The translations under genes and the position numbers were made by a program. DNA of 15,592 bases, from the NCBI GenBank assembly GCA_937905985.1, contig CALCWC010000074.1:1-15592 (forward strand), in the 5' to 3' direction. Numbering within the stretch: the stretch's first letter is position 1; each line of letters begins with the position of its first letter. The notes under the pieces are model-generated. The model was given only the letters and a program-made list of their open reading frames with translations, was not told the DNA's origin and did no database searches. Origin of the DNA: an uncultured Verrucomicrobiales bacterium (lineage in GTDB: Bacteria > Verrucomicrobiota > Verrucomicrobiia > Verrucomicrobiales > Akkermansiaceae). Below are positions 1 to 12,000 of this stretch, one piece after another.

Positions 1-3000
1 TTGGTGATGAGGTTGGAGTATTGCTCGCGTGAGACGGTGTTGCCGTCCTTGTCCATAAAGCGGAGCGCCGGCACGGTGGGGATGTCCTCCTCCCCGTTGA
101 CCTTGCGGCGCAGCTTCTGCACATCCTCGCTGTTTTGAGAGGCATTGTCGTAGCTGTCGTCGACAAACCAGACATAGCTGTAGGGCAGGTCGAAATCGAG
201 GGCGTCCATGTCCATGTCGTAGACAGAGGAATCGTTGCCGCTCCAGATATCCCAGAAGGGATAATCGGACTCCATAACCAAGTCCTCATCCCGGATGATG
301 TCGCCCGTGCTGTAGAACTCCAGCGCGGCGCCGCTGATGGTGCCGTCCAGCAGCATCTCATCCAACAGGGAGCGGACTACGACCTTGCCGGTGTCGCCGT
401 AGGCGGCGATATCATGCACCACCACCACGCTGTTGCTGCCGGGCGCGGCCCCCACGCAGGCAACAAAGGAGTTGTGCGAGGAGCCGCTCAGGTCATTGGT
501 GACCGCATCCATGAACACGCCGGCGTTTGCGCTGTTGGCATGGATTCTCGACGCAGACACGCCTTTTCCTCTCACGTCTTCCTTACCGTTGACAGTGAGC
601 CGCCCCGCTACGCTAGTCTCCTTCAGATTGACGGTTCGCCCCTTGAGCTCCGCATCCCCTGCAACGGTCACCTTGTCGAGGGTCAGGGCCTTCTTGGAAT
701 CGATGGCCAGGCCGTTCTTGATTTCGCAGGAGGAAAGCAGCAGGTCTCCCTTGCTGCTGATGCGCACGGGGCTGCCATCCGCAGTGGCGATACCCGCGAA
801 CTGGAGGGTGGCGTTGCCGGCCACGCTGAGACCAGTCCCGGAAGCCAGGGTCAGGATGCGGTTGGAGCGGACGGTATAGGCGCCCTCTCCCGTGAAGGCC
901 AGTGCGCCGGACAAGGGCAAGCGCCTGATGAATTGAATGGAGTTTTGCCTTGTGTCCTTGCCCACCTGATGGAACGAACCCGACTGCAATGCGGCGTCGA
1001 GAACGATGTTCCCGCTGTATTTGAGGTCCATCTTGCCGATGGCCGATGCGGCGGAGTCTTCCGCCACGAACCAGAAGGTGTAGGCCGTGTTGAGGGCGCC
1101 GAAATTGAGGTCTGTCGAGCTTCCGCCGTGCCAGTGCAGGCCGCCCTCGTACAGGGAGAGGCCAAAGGTGCGGAAGTTGAGCCCGCTGTCGAGATCGCCG
1201 TAGAAGTCGATGCGCCTGCCGATGATGTGCGGAACCGTTGCAGCCAGCACGGGTTTCAGAGCCGTGCCGCGGGTGTCTATCGTCACGTGCTCGCCGGTGA
1301 GGGAGCTAAGGTTGATTTCCTTGCCGGTCGTCTTCAGGAAGACGTCGGCATCACTGCCCAGCGTGTAGGTGGAACTGCCGCCGATGGTGAAGGGGGCAGC
1401 TTCGGAGCCAAGCCCCTTGCCGGCATTGAGGCTGACGCTGCCGCCGCTGTTTTGAATGGCGCCGCTGATTGTGCCCGTGGTGGCCAGGGTGAGGTTGGTG
1501 GCCCGGATGGCATGGTCTGCCAGGTTGAGATCCCTCTCAGTGGACAGCATGACGTTCTTGCCCGAGGCGCTGATATTCGGTGCATCCACTCCCAGGAAGT
1601 TGCGGACGATGACGCGGAAGACGCCGCGGTAATAGCTGACGTCAGACGGCACAGCCTGCTGCAGGAGGCTCAGCTGCAGCATGTTGAAGGAATTCGCATT
1701 GCCTTCCAACGAGGAGATGGAATAGAGGCGTTCGCCTGTTTTCTTGTTCTCGTAAACGAGCTGCGCCCCGGGCTTGGGATCTGCCATGAAGGCGCTGGCC
1801 CAGTTGGAGTAGAGGAATGTTCCGTCCTCGTTGCAGTCTATCGGTTTGATGGTGAAGCGGAACGCATCACCGCCGATGCTGCTGCCATTGACCGGATCGG
1901 CATTGGAGGTGAGAACAATGTCCTTGGCGGCGCGGACGGCAACCTGCACGTCTCCTGCAGGTTTGCCGAGGGCGGCGGCGGCCAGGCTGTTGCGGACCTG
2001 ATCGATCTTGACGGCGGCGGTGCTGCTTCCGCTCACGGCCTTGGCGACAGCCAGGAGCAGCTCGCTCGTCTGGGGAGAGAAGGTGCTCTTTGGCCGCTGT
2101 TTCCTGAACTGCTTGGTGATGGCCTCGCACATCGCCGCACTGTATACCGGCTCTTGGGAGCCTTCACGGTTCGGGCTGATGAAATTGCCTTTCGCGTCCT
2201 GGTTGACGTAGTGCGGCTTGTTGTTTTCATCGAAGGCCTGCAGCCAGTAGAGGCGGTAGAGATCCTCGTTGAGCTGCCCGTAGTCCACGTTCTCGTTCGT
2301 GCCGTGCACCCGGCGGATATCTTTGGTGACGTATTCCACCAGCTTGTCGTAGTACGCGCGGACAAACACCGTCTCCAGTTTGTCCGCGTGCTGCGCCAGG
2401 TAGGCCAGGGCGTCCGCCGTGTTTGCGAACTTGGTTCCCTCCACGGCAGACGTGCCATTGAGCCAGTACATGACCTCGCCAAGATATTCGCCCCGGCCGC
2501 TGTTGTAGAGGTCCTTGAAAGCGTTGGCCAGCTCGTCCAGGGTTTCCTTTTCCTCCGGCAGGACAAAGGTGCCGTTCGCATCCCGGTGGATGTACTTGCC
2601 GTCCTTGTCCTTTTTGTAGTACAGCCTCTCATATTGCAGCAGCTTGGTGTAGTACGCATCGGCAAGGTACTTCAGGCTTGCCTCAGTCTGGGCGCCGAAT
2701 TGGGTGGACCCGGAGCCAGGAACGGCGTAGAACTTGCTCAAATCCGCGCTGCTGACCGAGGTGATACCCTGGTCTGCATTGAGCGTCACGCTGCCCTGGC
2801 GGCTTTCCACGTAATCGAGCATCAGGGAGTCCGAGGTGGTGATGGAGATGTCCCTTTCCGCCTCCGCGCGGAGGATGCCCGGCGAGAAGGAGCCCTTGTC
2901 CACGCTGATGCCGCCTTCCTGCGACAGGAGCGTGGTGCCGTAGCCGGAGCCGGAAGCGCCGGAGGCCACGTTGATTTGCCCCACCGCATCAATGCGGGAG

Positions 3001-6000
3001 GTGGAGCCAGCCTTGAAAGCGAGCCCGTTGACGGCTCCCTTGGAAGACAGGGAAAGCTCCCCGCCGGCATACAGTTTCAGCTTGCCGATGTCAGCCTCCG
3101 CGGCGAGCCACAGGTCCTGCCCGGCCTGGAATTCCGCAGAGTCTGCCTTGAAGCTGAGCTTCTGGGCCTCTGTGCCGATGCTGCCCTTGCCGGCGCTCAT
3201 CTTGATGGTGGTGCAGTCGATGAGGGGATATTTGTCCGCGCTTTGCATGTTCGCGGTGATGGCGTTGCCGGCTTGCACAACGCAGCCCGATGCCTGGACA
3301 AGCCCGGAGAAGTTGACATCTCCGCTGCGTACGGTGAACACCGGATGATCGACACTGGTGTTGTCCAGGTGGATGCCCACGCTGTTGGAGGCGCTGACGT
3401 AGAGCTTGCGGGTGTAGGTGTCTTCATACTTCAACTCGTAAACCCAGCGGTAGCCTGTACCCGCATCAGAGAGGGCGGTTAATGTCTTTGGCCCCACATT
3501 GTGCTCCACGGAGGCAAAGCCGTTTGGCAGCGCCTTGGCAATGTATGTGGCGGTAAGCTCTCCACCCTCTGGCACTTCCGTGTAGTTGGTGTTGACTTGC
3601 ACATAGTCAACGAAGGTTTTCTTTCCTTCTATTTCCCCGTCCACGGGTATAATGTCTCCGATTTTGCTTGTCCTTATATATCCGCCCTGGAACGCCAAGC
3701 GCCCGCCTTCGGTAACGCCTACCTTGGTGTCCCCTTGCAACAAGACCTGATAGTCCGACAAGCGGGTGAACACGGTGTCAACCTTGCCGGAGAGCTTGGT
3801 GGGAGAAGCGATGGGGATGCCATCCTTCGTCACCCGGCATGTCCACCCGCCGTCTGCGTTCAGGGTGTAGGTGGTGGTTTCCTTTGTCTGGGTGTTGATG
3901 AGCTCGATACCTGACGTGTTTTTCCTTGTTTTCAGGTCAATATCACCGATATTGAGGGCGTAGGCGGATTGGTTGTCGATGGTGAGGTCATGGGCGCCGC
4001 AGGCGAGGTAGAGGCTGGCGTTGCCCGTGGGATCGGAGTTGACAATGGTGCCTTGAATCTTGATGCCCGTGTCCATGAAGCCAAAGCTGTCCAGGGTAAT
4101 CCACTTGTTCTGGGCATCGTAGTAGAGCGAATATCCCGTGTGGCCGTCCACCTTGAAGTACCTGTTGGCTTTGTTCTCCGCGAAGCTGGCGTCCGCCTGG
4201 GCCACGGTGATAGCCTTGCCCTGGTCGTTCAGCACCCTGAAGTCCGGTTTGATGACGGTATGGTCCAGGTAGCCGCTGTAGATCTTGCCGTTGAGATCAA
4301 CGGTTTGGGCCGTAATGCTCACGGTTCCGGAGGCCCGGATCATGGCCGCCTCCTCGCTGCCCAATCCGGGCACGCTGTTGCGGATTTCACCTGCGGTGTA
4401 TGGCGGGTTTTTGGAGTCGTTTCCGGGCTGGAAAGTGCCCGCCTCGGCAGATCCTTGCTTTTTCCCGGCGTTACCGCTTTTCAAGGCCAGGTCGTTGCCA
4501 TATTCCACGAGTTTCTTCAGAACGGTATCTCCCCATGTGTTGTACAGGCTTGTATACATGGCAAGCAGGCCGCGGACGCCGAAGCGCGAACCGGGCTCTT
4601 CCAAAGTGACCACGAAGTTCTCGCCTGCGAACATCGTCGTGCTGCCGCAGTGTATCAAGCCCGCAATGGTGAGGTTGTGCTCGCTGGAGGCGTAGAGGGT
4701 GCTGTACGGGAACTCGTACGCGCCGGTCAAGGTGAGGTTGCCCTGCGCCAGGCTGCGGATGGAAACGCCCTCGCTGCGGTACAGGTCCGGTGTGGCGCAG
4801 GCGGAAACGGCGTCCTCCACGGCCTTGCGGTTGAAGATGAGCCCGCTTTCATACCCCAGGAGCGTGACCCCGTTGGTTTGGGTATCGCCCTTCCAGGCGA
4901 TGGGGAAGAATATATCCAAGCCATGCTTGGCGGGGCTGAAGAGCTTGCCGTTCAGGGCGGCCCTGTTGCCGTCTGCGGTCTCAATGCGGAACGCCATGCC
5001 CGGCACCGTGAGCGGCTCAACCATTAGGGTGCGGCCTTCAACATGGTAGAAGTGCTGGGCATAGGTGTCGGGCACTTGCCAGATGCCCCTGCCAATCTCC
5101 TTGCTGCCCTCGAATATCCTTTGTGCGGAGGTAATCAGCGGGCTCAAGGTTCCGTCCTTGACCTGGAAGACCATGCTGACGGCCGATCCCAGGCCCGCGT
5201 ACAGCTTGGCGTTGCCTCCTATTTTGAGGGTGGATGTCACCTCCGCCGCCGTGTCGCGCGCGGCTGCGAGGAAGTCGTCGCTCGTCCTGTTGCCGGAGAG
5301 TTTCCCGTCATCGTCCAGCGTGGTGAACGACTTTTTCACCGTGTTGGCGGAACTGTCGTTGCTGATAATCAACTCGCCGCCCGCCCGCACATCCGCGTTG
5401 ATGGTCAGGCTCTCTTTGCGCTTGTGGTACACCAGGGCCTGATTCTTCCCCCAGTAGTAGTGGGAGCAGTTGGCGTCGTCCTCGCCGGACAGCACGGCCG
5501 CACCGTCCACCAGCGTGTATTTGCCGCGGGTGCTGCCCGCCTGGATGAGGACATTGCCGATGGACTCCACGGTGCCGTTGAGGTTCACTTGATCGTTCGT
5601 GTCGATGGTGTTCCTGAGATCGGTGTTGGCCGTGGGCACGATGGCGCCGCTGGTCACGCTGTTGACCATGTTGTGCATGACATGGGAATAGGCGGTGAGC
5701 TCTGTTTCCCCCCAGGCGTCTACGGTGCCGTTGAGGTTGAGCGTGGCGCCGGCGGTGGTTTGGTCCCATGTGGTCACCCGGGAGTTGGCGTTGATGATGC
5801 CGTAGGCTTCAAGGTCGATCTGCGTGAAGCTTTCCACGTTGTTGGTGGCGGAGATGAGGGTTTTGTACGCGTCTTTGTTCTTGTAGTGCAACAAATCTGC
5901 ACGGCGCAGAATATGCGCGTTGTTGCCCAGCGTCACCGCGGCATTGATGTTTTGCCTCGCTTGTACGGTGCCTATGGATGTGCCGAAGCCAATCGCAAAG

Positions 6001-9000
6001 TCGTTGCCGAACACCATGGCCCGGTGTTCTTGATCGCTGCGGGTGAACAGATGCTTGTTGTGCGCGGTGATGCTGACACTGTCCGCCAGGATGTCGAGTT
6101 TGTTGTCGCCTGTGCCCAGGGTCACCGCGGCCGTCTGCGTGATGAAGCTCTCAACCTTGCCGGTATTGGTGTCAACGACTGCAGAGCCGCCGCGCAGTTC
6201 CTGCGAGACCTGTTCCACGATGTCCGTTTGCGCCTGGGCAACGAAGTCGTTCACGTCGATGTCGCCGCCGGCAAGCGTGATGGTTGCGGTGGATGTGCCG
6301 CCTATGTCAAAGGCGTTGCGGGTGTGGCAATTCAGTATGAGCGTGACGTTGAGTTTATAGGAGCTGCTGTCGTACGTCTCCTTGTTGAGCGCCGTCAGGG
6401 TGAGCCTGTTTCCAACGGCTCCAAATCCCTTGCCGATGGTGACGTCACTGGTGATATAGCCCTTGTTTTCCGTGCTGAGAATATCCGTGAAGGTGAGAAT
6501 TTGCCCCAAACCATTGTAGGGGTATATATCCGCCTTATGGTCACTCTGGGCGCGCACGGTCATGTTTCCCGTCTCCGCGCGGAGCTTGACTCCATCGCCC
6601 AGCTTCGCCTTGTTGCCGATGTTTTGCGTGAACGTGTTCTTGTTCGATACGCCCACGCCGGCAACTGCGCCGTTTGAGGCGAAGAGGTCGAAGGTTGTGT
6701 CTGCCTTGACATCCGAGGCTATGGTGATATCTCCTTCGTACATTGAGGCGATTGCGCTTCCGTTCCCGATGGTCAGGGCTGCGTTTACCGTATCGGTTGC
6801 TTTCAGGAACGGGAAGGCCAGCCCCACGACACTGACGCCGTCAATGTGATCCACACGGATGAAGTTCTTGCGGTTTACATTCTGTGTGATGTCAACGGAG
6901 CGGCCTGTGATGGAGGCGTTCTTTCCTATCTCCAGATTCTGCGTGATGCCCAATTCGCACCTGAAGTGACCGGCATCGACCGTGACCACCCCAACCGTAA
7001 TATCATACGCTGCAACGTCAATGTCGCTTTGGGATTTGGTGCCGATTTTAACGGCATCCCTCGCCTCTATGGTGATGTTGTCTCCCAAGGTGATGGTGTT
7101 GGACGCATTCTGGGAGAAGAGGGGAGGAAGGACGACTACATTGAGACCTATCGCCGCAACGTCCACATGATGGAATTTTTCCTTGCTTTTGGAATCCGTT
7201 CCAATGTTGATGGAGCCGGATTCCGATTTCAGCTTTGTACCCCCCGCCACTGTGATTCCCGTTTTGGCGTCGTCAGTCCATGTGTAATCTCCCACATAGA
7301 CATTTGCACCGCCCAAGGGTACTGCCACATTGTGGAAATTATCCTCCTCCAGCAGCTGTGCACCTATGTTAATGCCGCCTTGGGCGTCGATGTCTGCCTC
7401 ATTGATTTTGGTCACCACATTGGGCGACATCGTAGTCCTGATTGCATTGACGCTGGCGTTTAACAAACTTCCCGATACGGCAACCGTGTACGGCTTCGTC
7501 TCGATGCTCTCCGCAGACAGAATGGAAACCGCGCCGCCCACCAGAGCACTCTTGCCTTGGAGATCGACCGTGGCCGAGGTCACCGGGGCATTCGTGTTTG
7601 TATTGATCTCGTTCGCCATGCGCACCAGGGCACCGCGGACATCAGAGCTGACACCAAGCTTTTTCTGCGAGGTCGGGTTCAGATCCAGCGAGATATCTGC
7701 TTTCTCGAGAAGCTTGCAAACCTGGTCGATTTCTTGGTCAAGTTTCTCGTTAGTCATGTCCACCATTCCCTTGTCGTCCACTGCACTGGTCTTATTGGAA
7801 ACAGAAAGAGAGTTGACATTAACGTTGGCTGCCAATCCCAGCGACACCGCGAAGGCAACGGGCACGGTGGTGTAGGTGGCATATCGAATGTTCTCAGCCT
7901 TGACATCCAGGTTGCCGGCAAGGTTGAGCGTGACAGGTCCTTTGATTAGCGCGTCAGCGCTGCCTGCCATATTGATGTTGTTGACACATACGGTGCCACT
8001 TAGAGAAATGGGTAATTTGTCAGGATTGACACTGACAGTAAGGCCAAAGGCCCATAGGTGTGAGCGCATCCACTGGTTATTGGTGGCTCGAACGGTTAGA
8101 TTTCCCGAGGCATTGTTCTGCTTGGTGGTGACAATGCCCACGGTCTTGTCGTCTAGAATGTTCGTTTTGTCTGCGGTAACCACAGCGTTCGCGGCACCGC
8201 GAAGCACGGGGCGCACAACGCTTGCGTCGATTGCTGCGTAATGCCCACCTGCGGCATTGACCGCTATGGCATCCGCCTGGCTCTCCTCGTTCGCAAGAAC
8301 ATCCATGGAACCGGACCTGACACTGAGGTTGCGCGCTTTGGCCCACACGCTGTCGTTGACATCGATGAGACTGACATCCGCACCCGCACTGCCGCCAATA
8401 ATTCCAAGAGTGCCTTGGGCAACGGTGAAACGGGTCCCCTTGTCCTTACCCACGTTGGAATGGTTATCTGCCTTGATGGTGAGCGCGCCGGCTATGTCCA
8501 CAAAAGATTCCTCCATAGAAGCGGTCACGCTGTGGGCGATGGCACCGACAAACGCGCTGCCGGAAATGCCAAAGACGCAGGATCCGTCTACGCCAATGAG
8601 AAGGCCGGACAAATCCGCCTTGCCGGATGCGTGCAAGGTGAAATCACGTGTGTTTTGCACCGTACTGTTGTGCATGGAGGCCGCCGTGGTGGCCTTGTCC
8701 TTTAAGACGGCGGCAGTGGCGCCAATACCGGCGCCAACTTTGGCGAATTGGAGATCCAACTGCCCGAACCCGAGAGTAAGGTCGCTGCTGCTGGCGGCAT
8801 CCGCCACCACCCTGGTGTTGTCGCCGCATTGCTGCAACTGAGTGTTGAATTGGGACTTATCAATATCTACTTGGGTGATGGAAGAGTCTGACACCCAGGA
8901 GAAACTGCCGGCCAAGGCAAGACCGAACAACTCGCCAATTGACGCTGAGACGGAGGCGTTGGCTCCCGCCAGCAGTCCCTTGGTGCTGCTGTTTGCCAGC

Positions 9001-12000
9001 AGCTCGGTGGTACCGCCGTTGTTGATGCTGCTGTTGCTCACAAGCGTCTGCGTCAGGTTGGTGTCTTTCTCCCCGTTGCCGCCCACATAGATGAAGGAAA
9101 GCGCGGCTCCCACGCTGCTCCCAGCGGATTTCTTGAGACCAATCTGGAGAGCCAGCGCGCCCACGCCGTCCGTGAAGGTGCGAATGCCCTCGGAAAGAGC
9201 CTTGAACGTGCCATTCTCCGCAGTGACGGTCAGCGTGCTGTCCACGATTTGCGTGGTAACATGATTGTTGAAGTTCATGTAGTTGACCATGCCGGTAACG
9301 GCGCCTTTGCTCCCGGTGGCGGAGGCTCCCACAGAGATGTAGGTGGAATCCAGATTGGAGTCGGCCAAGATGTCCACGCTCTGACCTATCATGGCGTTCA
9401 CCTTCTCAATCCTGGCTTCGGTGGCGGCTCCCGCAAAACTCCCCCAAGAGAGCACCAAGCCGACGCCGACGCTCCCGCCATACCCGCCGCCGAAACTCCA
9501 CAGGCGCTCGCGGTGGTTGTCCTCTGCACGCAGCACCAGGCTGCCCACATCGAGGTCCAGTTCTTCCTTTGAGCCTTTGCCAATGATGGCTGCCTTAGTG
9601 TTGGAGTTGACGGGAGCGAAGGAGAATACGCCGCCCGCGCCGATGGACTTGTCCTTGCCTGTGGCCACTGCGGCACCGACTGAGACAGCTGTGATGACGG
9701 AGGTGTCCTCCGCAGTGACCCTGAGCTCGCCCGGCGTGGTGATGCGGCAGCCGTTCACAACGGCATTGCTGTGCATGCCCATCGCGTTGTGGGCGATGGA
9801 CGCTCCCATCTCAAAGGAAATGTCATTGGCGTCATTGGCCTCCAGGAGGATGGGGTTATCCTCTCCTGTGGGCAGGATGTTCGTCTCGCGGAAGGTGATT
9901 TTGTCATTCTTGTGGTCCTCGAAATAGGACTCCTGCAAGTACTGCTCCAGCAGGTTGGAGTTGTTCATCTTCTGCGAGGAGTCGACAATTCCCTTGATCT
10001 GGTCCTCCGGGTTTCCGGGATTCCCGTTGCCGCCGTCTGAATTGGAATCCCCCAGGTTGTCGGCAAACAGGTTCAGCATCCCGTTCTGCTGATTTTCGCT
10101 GGAATCATCGTCTTGGCCGCCACCGCCTTGGCCGCCACCGCCTTGGCCGCCACCGCCGCCCGGTATATCAGAGCAGCTGAGATTCATGGCTGCACCAAGG
10201 GTGACGGAGACGGAGGCCAGGTCCGTGAGCGAGGTGACCTTGACATTCTTTGCGGAAACACTGCCGCCGGTAAGGTAGGCACCCGTGTCACCCGTCAGCT
10301 CGTTGCATGAGATTCCCGCTGCAAGGCCCGCTGTGGCGTTCCCTGCGCTTACCGCCAGGTCCACGGCCACAGCCGTGGCCGTGTTGCTCGCGTCCAGGGT
10401 GAAATCGCCGATGTTATCATAGTTGCAGTCCTTGGCATATGCCGTGGTGTCCATCTTCAGGACATTGGCCGAGACGGCTCCGGTTCCGGCAATCTTGCTC
10501 CTGTCTCCCGCATTGACGGTGACATCGCCCGCCACGGAGACCAGGGTGGCTTTGCCCGTTGCCTTGGTGGTGATGTCGTTGCCTCCCTTTGTGGTGGCAT
10601 CGGTGGGCACCTCGTGGGTGGCCTTAACGCCGTACTGGCGGGCGGTGGTTACCGAGTTGCCGACCAGCACGCCCACATCGGATGCAACGCCCACCGTGGC
10701 TCCTGCACCCTTGTTAACGGTGCCGGCGATGCCTACGCTGATGATGGTGGCCTTGTCCTCGGCCTCCACCTGAAGGTTGCCGTCACCGGTGAACGTCAGA
10801 CCAATGGTGCCGCTGCGGGAGAAGGTGTTGGCCGGGTCTCCAATCAGGGAGGTCCAAGTCTTCTGGAAAGACTCCGGGAGGGCAAGCTCATTGCCCAGCA
10901 TGGCGGCCGTGTAGGCGTTGTTGAGCGTGACGGCCACGCCCACGCCCACGGCCGTGGCTCCTTGTGCTCCCAGACCGGACAAGTTCAGCAGCACACTCTT
11001 GTCCGTGGCGGTGATGGAGGGGTGCTCTTCACGTATCACCTTGCCGGTCTTTTTATCCTTGACCTTGGCATCTTCCTTGCTGCCTGTGAGTGTGATGTTG
11101 GCGCCGGTGCTAATCTCGCTGACGGTCATCTTGTTTTCCACGATGAAGTTGACGCCGCCCTGAATGCCCTTTTCATCCGTGCCGACTGATGCGCCCAAGT
11201 TCAGCTCCAGCACAAAGGCATCTCCCGTGGCATCTACGTACAGCTTATTGGCGTTCAGCACGGCCGCCCCAATGTAGGAGACGGTGTTGAACGTCTTTTC
11301 ACCCACGATCACCGAGGCTCCGAAGCCGGAGTCCGCCGTGTGGGTGGATTGGTAGACCGAGCGTCCCAAAGTCAGGAAGAAGGGAATCTGCCCGGCAACG
11401 GTGGCCTGCTTGCCCGTGGCGGAGGAGTTCACGCGGATGTCGTTGCCGGCCGTGAGGGTGGCTCCATCCCCGATGGTGGATTTGGTGTTGATGTTGCGCA
11501 CATCTGCCACAATATTCCCGCCTATGGTCCAGTCTTGGTTTATGTCTTTCGAGCCCGTGCCGCTCATGAAGGTGGCGGCGTGAGAGGAGGTCAGTGAGCC
11601 CAGCAGACCAAAGTCCGCAGCATCCACGCAGCCGTTGAGACTTTGGATGGAGCCGCGCAGTGCATTGATGAACTGGGCCGCAATCGCGGTTTTGCTGGCG
11701 TCCGGATCCCCTTTCGCAGCCTTCGCCGCTTTCACGGCGGCTTCCCAGGCTCTCCAACCCATGAAGTCCCAGGACATCGATAGTTCCGAGGAGGAGTCGA
11801 CGTTGATGTCTTCTCCGGCCTCGACCACTGCCTTGGAACCGATTTCCGCCGCCGTGTCGCCCACCACAACCGGAACCGATATGGCCCCCGCCACCGCATA
11901 GCTGGTGGGGACGCCCACAATGGAGCACTGCGAACCGCATGCCGCTTCTATATCAGTGGATGCCTCCAGCGTGAAGGAGCCCCCGGCTTTTGCCGTGCCG

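Larger units (their letters stand above)
7371..11195 (-). repeat. Array of about 15 degenerate glycine-rich modules
   Basis: About residues 1466-2740. Successive units of roughly 45-90 residues share one plan: a small-residue strand (often VGAxVxxN), then a Thr/Ala strand ending in a short 'S.V' turn, then a rung such as 'G.LTIKADN'. Examples are AVGVGVAVTLNNAYTAAML, VGAGIGATAAVLKDKATTAA, VGAIAHSVTASMEESFVDIA, GGSAGADVSLIDVNDSVWA and AVSLGLAANVNVNSLSVSN. The copies are diverged at protein level and not obvious at DNA level, so they are old. This module type dominates LktA-like adhesins (recalled). Two non-solenoid inserts, at 10157-9825 and 7763-7593, fall inside modules. Confidence 0.7.

Noticed and set aside
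12..62. EF-hand-like calcium loop (MDKDGNTVSREQY)
   Set aside because: The D-x-D-G spacing looks similar, but the loop is about one residue short and lacks the first Asp and the central Ile/Leu/Val in the right place, so I do not call an EF-hand.
2550..2633. DKDGK as a calcium-binding repeat of the RTX or dockerin type
   Set aside because: The second copy of the unit has DENNK in its place and lacks the Gly. There is no nonapeptide repetition, so the motif is better explained as a loop of the duplicated helical unit.
135..3482. Plus-strand open frame of 1,115 codons
   Set aside because: It lies exactly codon-for-codon opposite the minus-strand gene, so it stays open only because the real gene rarely uses TTA, CTA and TCA codons. 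Its translation has no solenoid, domain or start-site features.
3969..6677. Two further long plus-strand open frames (3969-5027 and 5043-6677)
   Set aside because: They are in the same complementary codon register as the frame at 135-3482 and are shadows of the adhesin gene. There is no intergenic space or ribosome-binding site that would support separate genes.
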